Of a stretch of DNA of 64,000 nt, positions 58,032 through 64,000 are shown one piece after another. The stretch comes from Rosellinia necatrix (Eukaryota; Ascomycota; Sordariomycetes; Xylariales; Xylariaceae). Below the pieces are notes generated by a model that saw only the letters and a list, made by a program, of their open reading frames with translations, had not been told where the DNA came from and did not search any database. A program made the position numbers and the translations under genes. The DNA is taken from assembly GCA_021209875.1 (NCBI GenBank), contig JAGYVD010000004.1:124001-188000 (forward strand). The letters run 5' to 3'. Every line of letters begins with the position of its first letter. Positions within the stretch are counted from its first letter, which is position 1.

Positions 58032-60132
58032 TTACATGACGACAACGGCTAGCAGGGCAGTCCAGACGAGGAGGATGACGCCCGAGACGATGCCCACGCT
58101 AGCGGCACTGCTAGGGGTCGACGTTGGCATCGGCGCGCTCCCGTCTGTGGGCGTCGTCGAGCTATTATTGCCACTCCCGCCACTCCCGCCGCTGCCGCTC
58201 CCGCTCCCCTGGCCGTCAACGACGGCAATGCGCCCATCGAGCTCGAAGTCGATCGGGCTGTTCGCCTGGATATACCGGACGAGGACCTCGTCGAGGGTAT
58301 CGAGAACGACGAGACCGTCGACGGGGCCGAAGAAGTTATCCCCGCCCCCGGCGACGAAGTCGATGGTGACGACCGTATACGTCGCCGCGGGGTCGACCTC
58401 CTCGCCGGCGACGGACAGGCGGACGAGCCGCGACCCGGCGGCGGCGCCCGGGTCGTATTCGATCCCGACCCCCCTGCTGACCTGCGCGAAGCTCGTCACC
58501 TCCTTCCCGTTCGCCTGGTTCACGCCGCTCACGACGCCCTCGAACACGGACCGCAGCTCGGCGCCCGTGAAGTCCACCTCCACCACCGCGTTGCTGAACG
58601 GGAACGACGTCAGCACCTCCCCGCGCGTGATCGTCCCCGCGTCGATCGTCGCCCGGATCCCGCCCGCGTTGACGAGCGCGAAGGACGCCGCGCTGCCGCT
58701 GTCGAGGCGGTATTGGAGGATCGCGCTGGGTGAGGGGGGGGAGAGTTAGTGTCTTTTCTTTTTTGCTGTCTTTTTTTTTTTTTTTGTATGATTCCGGGGT
58801 TATTGGAAGGTGGGGGTAAAAAAAACGTACTCGGAAATTAGATCGCCCAACGTACATTCCTGCTCCTGACAGGTGGTCTGGTCCAACACAATACTGCTCT
58901 CGCCAATCTCCTCGGACGCGAACTCCTCGAACGGGACGCGCCAGGCGTCGACCTGGGCCTGGAGCTCGGGGTCCTGGGCGGTGGCGTTGGTGAGGTGGAT
59001 GGGCGCGCCGTGGTAGGCGAGGATCTTGCCGTCGGCGTCGTACGTGACGTCGATGTAGCCGAGGTACTCGCCCCAGCGGTAGGCGGTGACGATGAACACC
59101 TCGTCGCCGTCCCGGTTCGTCTCGAGCGTCGGGTAAGGTCCCTCGGCGCCCTCGGCGTCGCCCAGCAGCGTGTGCGAGTGCCCGCCCATGATCAGCTGCA
59201 GCCCCGAGGTGGCGCGCGCGAGCCTCCTGTCCTCCTCGTACCCGATGTGCGTGATGGCCGCGATCCGCGTCACGTCCGTCGTCGCCCGGATCTCGTCGAT
59301 CGACGCCTGCACCGCCGCCGCCACGTCCGTGAACGTCGTCCCCTTCCCGGGGCTGCTGATGCTCGGCACCGTCTCCGTCGTCACGCCGATCACCGCCAGC
59401 CCGTACTCTTCGAAGATGTGGTACGGCTTGATCGTTGCTACGGAGAGGGGGGGGGTGGTGAGGGAGGTTAGTGACTTTTTTTCGACTCCGGAAACCGAAA
59501 AAAAAAAAAAGGCAATGAACAGAGGTTTTTTTTTTTCCAAATTGGTTCTTTACTTACAGTTTAGCTTCTCATTATCTGATACGACATTCGCCGACACGAT
59601 GGGAAAAGTCAGGTTCTTGAGAAAGTCACCTAACATGTCGTCGCCGCCATCCCACTCGTGGTTGCCGAGGGTCATGGCATCGAAGCCGATCTAGAGAGGA
59701 CCCCTCTGTAAGTTTCCAATCCAAAGTAGCCGAAGGGGAGGAATAATTGGTTCCGGGGACCAACCCACCTGGTTCAACGTGTCGGCGATCTTCTCACCAC
59801 CGTAGAAGGTGTAGAACAGGGTGCCCTGGAACTCGTCGCCGACGTTGAGGACGAGGCTGTCGGGGTGGTCGGGGCGGGTCTCGGCGAGCACGGTCTTGAC
59901 GCGCGCGTAGCCCCCCGTAGCAGCCCCTCTCGGGCTTGGTGCAGTCCGTGCCCGAGGCGGCGAACTGGTCCAGGTGCGCGTGGACGTCGTTGATGTGGTA
60001 GAAGGAGATGTTGTAGTTGCCGGCGTCGTCGATGAAGCGCTTGGTCGCCCGCCTGCTATACAACGAGTCCTCGGCCAAGACGAGGCTTGCCGCCGCCGCG
60101 AGGGCTAGCAATGGCTGCGCCGTGCGGACCAT
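58032..60132 (-). CDS. GPI-anchored 5'-nucleotidase-like metallophosphoesterase (apparent 1-base frameshift)
   Basis: Secreted two-domain enzyme of the UshA/CD73 type, likely to dephosphorylate extracellular nucleotides. Exons 60132-59769, 59690-59558, 59437-58831 and 58725-58032 give 598 aa once one base is removed from the six-base run at 59911-59916. Residues 1-20 are a signal peptide. Metal-site motifs run in order: FYHINDVHAH, NVGDEFQGTLF, GNHEWDGG, THIGYEEDR and MGGHSHT. The C-terminal nucleotide-binding domain has VNAGGIRATIDAG, FPFSNAVVEVDFTGAELRSV and VAGGGDNFFG. The end is a Ser/Gly/Thr-rich stalk and a hydrophobic GPI signal (GIVSGVILLVWTALLAVVVM). As printed, the first exon shifts after GCYGG into an Arg-rich frame; the corrected reading GCYGGYARVKTVLAETRPDH is the family sequence. 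A consensus error is the likely cause. Confidence 0.9.
59911..59916 (-). other. Apparent +1 base in a 6-base C/G homopolymer (nucleotidase frameshift)
   Basis: Five G residues on the coding strand would give CYGGYARVKT; six are present. The corrected first exon is 363 nt, exactly 121 codons, and fits the phase-0 intron after LNQ. Confidence 0.75.
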
Positions 60133-61716
60133 GGTTTATGTTGATCGGTCGATCGATAGGTCGATCGATACGAGGCAATTGACCTTTTACGTCGAATCGT
60201 GGCGTTCAATTGGCAGACCGAACTTTAGCTACACCCGCCGAGCAATCCCAGAATTGAAGGGGGCCGACGCGACGGGGGGGGGGCCGGATATACTTGTATG
60301 TATTTACATATATATATGTACGGAAACGCAACGCTGATCTCACGGCCGAGACCGCATAGTTACCCGGGCCCCCTAATATTAGATCACTAGATGCATACTA
60401 CCATGTGACTACCTACAAGCTACAAGTACCTAGTGTAGGTAAACCGTTGGCTACACGTGGATTTGGGACCCTTCTAGAAACGTGCACCGGGACTACACTA
60501 CATAACTATCGAATGGATACTTGCCCATAGATGCCCATGGAGAACGTCGCAGTGGAGGCCGTGAGCCCGGGAGCTGACATATAGTCGAGCCTATCACGGT
60601 GTTCGCCGCTCTCGGGCCTAACTCGAATAGCCAGGAGCATTCGAATTTTCGAAAATGCCCAGCCTTGGCGAATCCCAGATGCCAGCTTCACGGCTTCTCA
60701 CCGGCTTGCTAAGTTCCCCAGCAATACAGCAATACAGATAACCTGCGGGGACGTATAAAGGAATAAATAAGCTCTGGAGTCAGCAAATCCAACTGACAAG
60801 GGGCCAATTAATCTCCTATCTATATAGTACGTGTAGGCACATATACGTACACACATAGCAAGTGTATGTGTATGTATGTGTAGGTAAATAGGTAGGTAAG
60901 TAAGTAGGTAGTTATGTAATTATTAGGATGATGGATGATGGGTCAGTCTATCGAGCTTTTAGATTTCCATCGGCATGATCCGATCCTAGATAACGTGCAA
61001 ATCGCGAGCGTATCCTCCTTCTCGTGCGCATGGCCGAATCAGGCGAAAGCAGGTCCGAAGCTTACTATTTATAATAACTGCTAGAAAGCAGTGCTGAGAT
61101 ATAATGTCTTATTACCTCGTACATCCAGATGCCAAACAGCTTGGTAGGTATGGAAACCTGTGCATCCACACCGGGCAAACCGTGGGGAAGCTTTATCATG
61201 ATGGAGGAACAGAAGGATGGGAGCTTGGCCCAAGTTATATTATTACGTATTCGATCGGAGGATCATCATCGCGCGGCGGTTTTAATATTTCCAATCGGCG
61301 AAGTAGCCACCTGGTTAAAAAACGATGGCTTCCATGTCTTCTGCGGTGGTTGGCTCTCCGCATCAGTTCCTAGGTACCTGTCGACTGCCGCATCCACTAC
61401 GCCGCTGGGAGTTTGAAGATTCCGGTTCGCTGTGGCTTGCAGCAGGTCAGAGCACACTCTGTGGCACTATTGGTAACCGGATGTTTGTGATCTCGTGTGC
61501 TTGCAGCATAGGACGTGACACCCGCCCCCGCGTCAGTCATGCTCACTGGGCGTGAGCCACTATACAGTATGTGTAGGTGTATGTGTAGGTGCATAGTCGA
61601 CGATATGATTGGTAAAAGACAGGATAAGCTGAAACGTCTGAGAGCCGCAGATATGCAACAAGCTTCGGTGACGGGCGGCTCTGCAGCGCCTCCAGATCCG
61701 ATTACATACTGCTCCA

Positions 61717-61743
61717 TTCATCCATCCATCCATCCATCCATCA
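61717..61743. repeat. (ATCC)n microsatellite
   Basis: About six ATCC units. Confidence 0.85.
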
Positions 61744-61897
61744 TACGCATTTGACAACAACTTTACTTTCGCGACATTTGCCTTTTCTTAGCATAGCACC
61801 CGGCTTATCAGCTGAACCCGGCGTTACGCTGTGCTTCTGGCGACTTGGATTGACCACAATAAATGTATGGCTCTACACTAGTCGCGTAACGGATTGG

Positions 61898-61915
61898 CAT
61901 GCATGCATGCATGCA
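61898..61915. repeat. (GCAT)n microsatellite
   Basis: Four to five GCAT units; the sequence is self-complementary. Confidence 0.85.
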
Positions 61916-64000
61916 CAAGAATCACCAGAAAAACGTAATGCTGTACACTAGCTATGCGGACAAACATGTGTTTCCTATTCCTGTACAAAATAGACGAATC
62001 TGCGGAGGTGGGGCTCAAGTGGCAAGAACAAATAGTTGAAAGACCCATTGCTAATGTTTGGCATGTCTGATCACCACGCTTTTGTAGACTATTAAAAAAG
62101 TACAAGAATTGGCTTCTTATTATGGGGAGAGGAAAATGACAAGCAGGAAAGAAAAATAAAAAAGATGAAGGACGGGCAGGGAAAGATAGCGGTGTAGGTC
62201 CGCCCTTCTTGAGTTGTCGTAATCGTGTATCCCGAAATAGGATATGCTGTCGTGGGAGGCTTGAGCAGATACCTAACTAATTGGCATTGATAGAACGCGA
62301 ATATAGACAGACAAAACAGGCAGCTTTGGAACAATACCTAGTTGTGTTCTCATTGGCTTGATAGGAGGAGCATTGAATGCTTGTGGGTTGATGGAACCCC
62401 CCGGCTGAACAAATCATTCTGGGGCGGTTGAAAGAGACGAAACAGACGGATTGAGGCGCAGTGTAACTCGTCTTCACAGACACGAGTTTCCAAAAGGCTC
62501 AACAAAATTGATTGGGTCATCGAGCCAGCGCTTCCAAGCCGACTCTTGGCAACAAGAGACTTAGTATGCTGTAATCTAGGCCCCGAGAGTCCCGCTCTGG
62601 TGTGATGGTTGATAAGGATACCCATTTGGGCGAAGTAGCTGTAAGGTACCGGTAATTGAGCTTCACTAGCAGGCCAATTTGCTGCTGCCTGCCCGGTTCA
62701 CCTAAGGGCGCCACACCCATTTGACCTCGTAGATTCATTTAGTAGGTGGTGGCTTTGCAGATACTGAGACATTGATTGTGGACTCTTTCGGGGTCCTTAG
62801 GTAGGTGTTCTTGCCATTGAGGATGAAGCGTGTCGTGTACCTAGCCGGGTAAACGATGCTGCCGGTTCAATCGTGACAAGGTAGGGGATACTATAGGGGC
62901 TATGGAATGCTTGCTCAGAAATCCGGGTCAAAGAAGCTTTGGTGGGTGGCACCGGTGTAAGCTCTTGGGAATTCATTCTCGATGGCGAGTTGTGTTATAG
63001 GTGTCAATTCCTGCTTTTGTTGACAATCGAATCTTCCCATCCTCGTACTCGGTTTTGCGAATAGCCAATCATGCCTCAGGGATTGTCGAGCTCAAGCCAA
63101 ATTAGGAAGATTGTAATACACGATAGGTACAAGCGGGCCGCTACCCTACCCTTCTAATATGTCTGTTGCGCTCGCATCATCTAACGCGTATGCCATCTAC
63201 CCCGTACCGTTCGTCTTTTAGCCGCTTGCCTTCTGACCTTATCGACATAAGAGATATTTTAGGTATGCTAGGTGGGTAAATACTCGCAGAGCAATGCGCT
63301 TACAAGATTATACCCTGCTTCATGAGCACATTGTGATGTACATGGCTGGCAGGTAGGTACCTTAGGTAGGTAGGTAGGCATCTCTTAACTTTAGATGGGC
63401 GTCAGAAATGCACCATGCCTAGACTCGATTTATACCTACTAAAGTCGCTAAAAGCACTAAAAACCAGCTACAAACCCAATTAATATGATGGTTACATCAT
63501 TGAATGGCCCCCTTTTGCCTACTTCTTTCCCTACCACCACCTGTTGTACATTACCTCCTTCGTATGTAGGTAGTCCAAGTAGTTACGCTAGGGGCGTTGA
63601 TGTCTCGTTTTCCTTTGCACCACCCCCTTGTATCCGGCCCTGCTACAGCTGTCTTGTACTGTGCATGTACACTGCATGCCTTCCACAAAACCTTAACGCG
63701 CAGTAGCTGGGTACTTACTTACCGACGTTGCTTGCTTGGCTACTGCATGATCCAGCTCCACCCGATCGCCCTTCCTCTCTGCCACTCCTTGCCACTCCTG
63801 GATTCCAGTCCCGTCCCTGTTGCGGCTTTACGTGTCCCATACTGGTGATAGTTATATACCCCCTTCTCGCTGTGTCTAGTGGGGGACAAGAAGGCAACCT
63901 TTCGTTCTGTTCTGTTCTGTTCTTTCACATTTCATTCCGCTCACTTTCACTTTCACTACTTTCACTGCTTTCACTACTCCCCATCCTCTTTTCCCTAGCG

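Larger units (their letters stand above)
60133..64000. other. Intergenic spacer to the right window edge
   Basis: About 3.9 kb without a supported gene. GTAG/CTAC words occur at about 60884-60910, 62800-62810 and 63351-63380. The frames at 61104-61555 and 62092-62738 show no domain. The last 100 bp (GTTCT tandems at about 63902-63922, TTTCACT/TTTCACTAC tandems at about 63940-63976) is pyrimidine-rich and could be a leader of a gene beyond the edge. Confidence 0.5.

Overview
The window is nuclear DNA from a filamentous ascomycete (Pezizomycotina), most likely a Sordariomycete. The evidence is short 50-150 bp GT-AG introns, CTAAC/CTGAC-like branch sites, fungal-only families (CFEM protein, GH72 glucanosyltransferase, Zn2Cys6 regulator, promethin-like protein) and long non-coding spacers. 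I recognise no plasmid, virus, transposase, rRNA, tRNA or CRISPR array. Species cannot be told from the sequence alone.

Layout, left to right. 0-18 kb holds mostly conserved housekeeping genes: an unidentified gene cut by the left edge (-), the proteasome ATPase RPT2 (-), the mitochondrial succinyl-CoA ligase alpha subunit (+), the Elongator catalytic subunit ELP3 (-), a UBC1-type E2 enzyme with a UBA tail (+), a doubtful small gene (-) and a promethin-like lipid-droplet membrane protein (+). At 18.1-20.2 kb is a DUF89 damage-control phosphatase (-). 20.2-25 kb is a gene-poor, microsatellite-rich spacer. A CFEM GPI-anchored protein (+) lies at 25.0-25.7 kb.

28.6-32.6 kb carries three same-strand genes for small Cys-rich proteins with one strictly spaced Cys/Trp/Gly/Asn core. 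It is the least explained block and sits between non-coding spacers of 3 and 4.7 kb. After it come a small two-exon unknown (+, 37.3-37.8), SEC72 (-), a multi-exon Zn2Cys6 regulator (-, 40.6-43.6), a TauD-like dioxygenase (+, 45.7-47.2), a GH72/X8 glucanosyltransferase (+, 50.1-52.0), a lipid-droplet hydrolase LDAH (-), a PlsC-type acyltransferase (+) and a GPI-anchored 5'-nucleotidase-like enzyme (-, 58.0-60.1). 60.1-64 kb shows no gene I can support.

The genes do not form one pathway. Themes are protein turnover (RPT2, UBC1), translation and secretion (ELP3, SEC72), cell-wall/surface proteins (CFEM, GH72, nucleotidase) and lipid droplets or acyl lipids (promethin-like, LDAH, PlsC). Exon structures were built by hand from splice signals, reading phase and family conservation; most sum to whole codons. 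Three otherwise intact genes (UBC1, CFEM, nucleotidase), perhaps also SEC72, need one base removed from a C/G homopolymer to restore the conserved frame. This looks like a consensus-sequence error pattern and should be checked before any of them is called a pseudogene.
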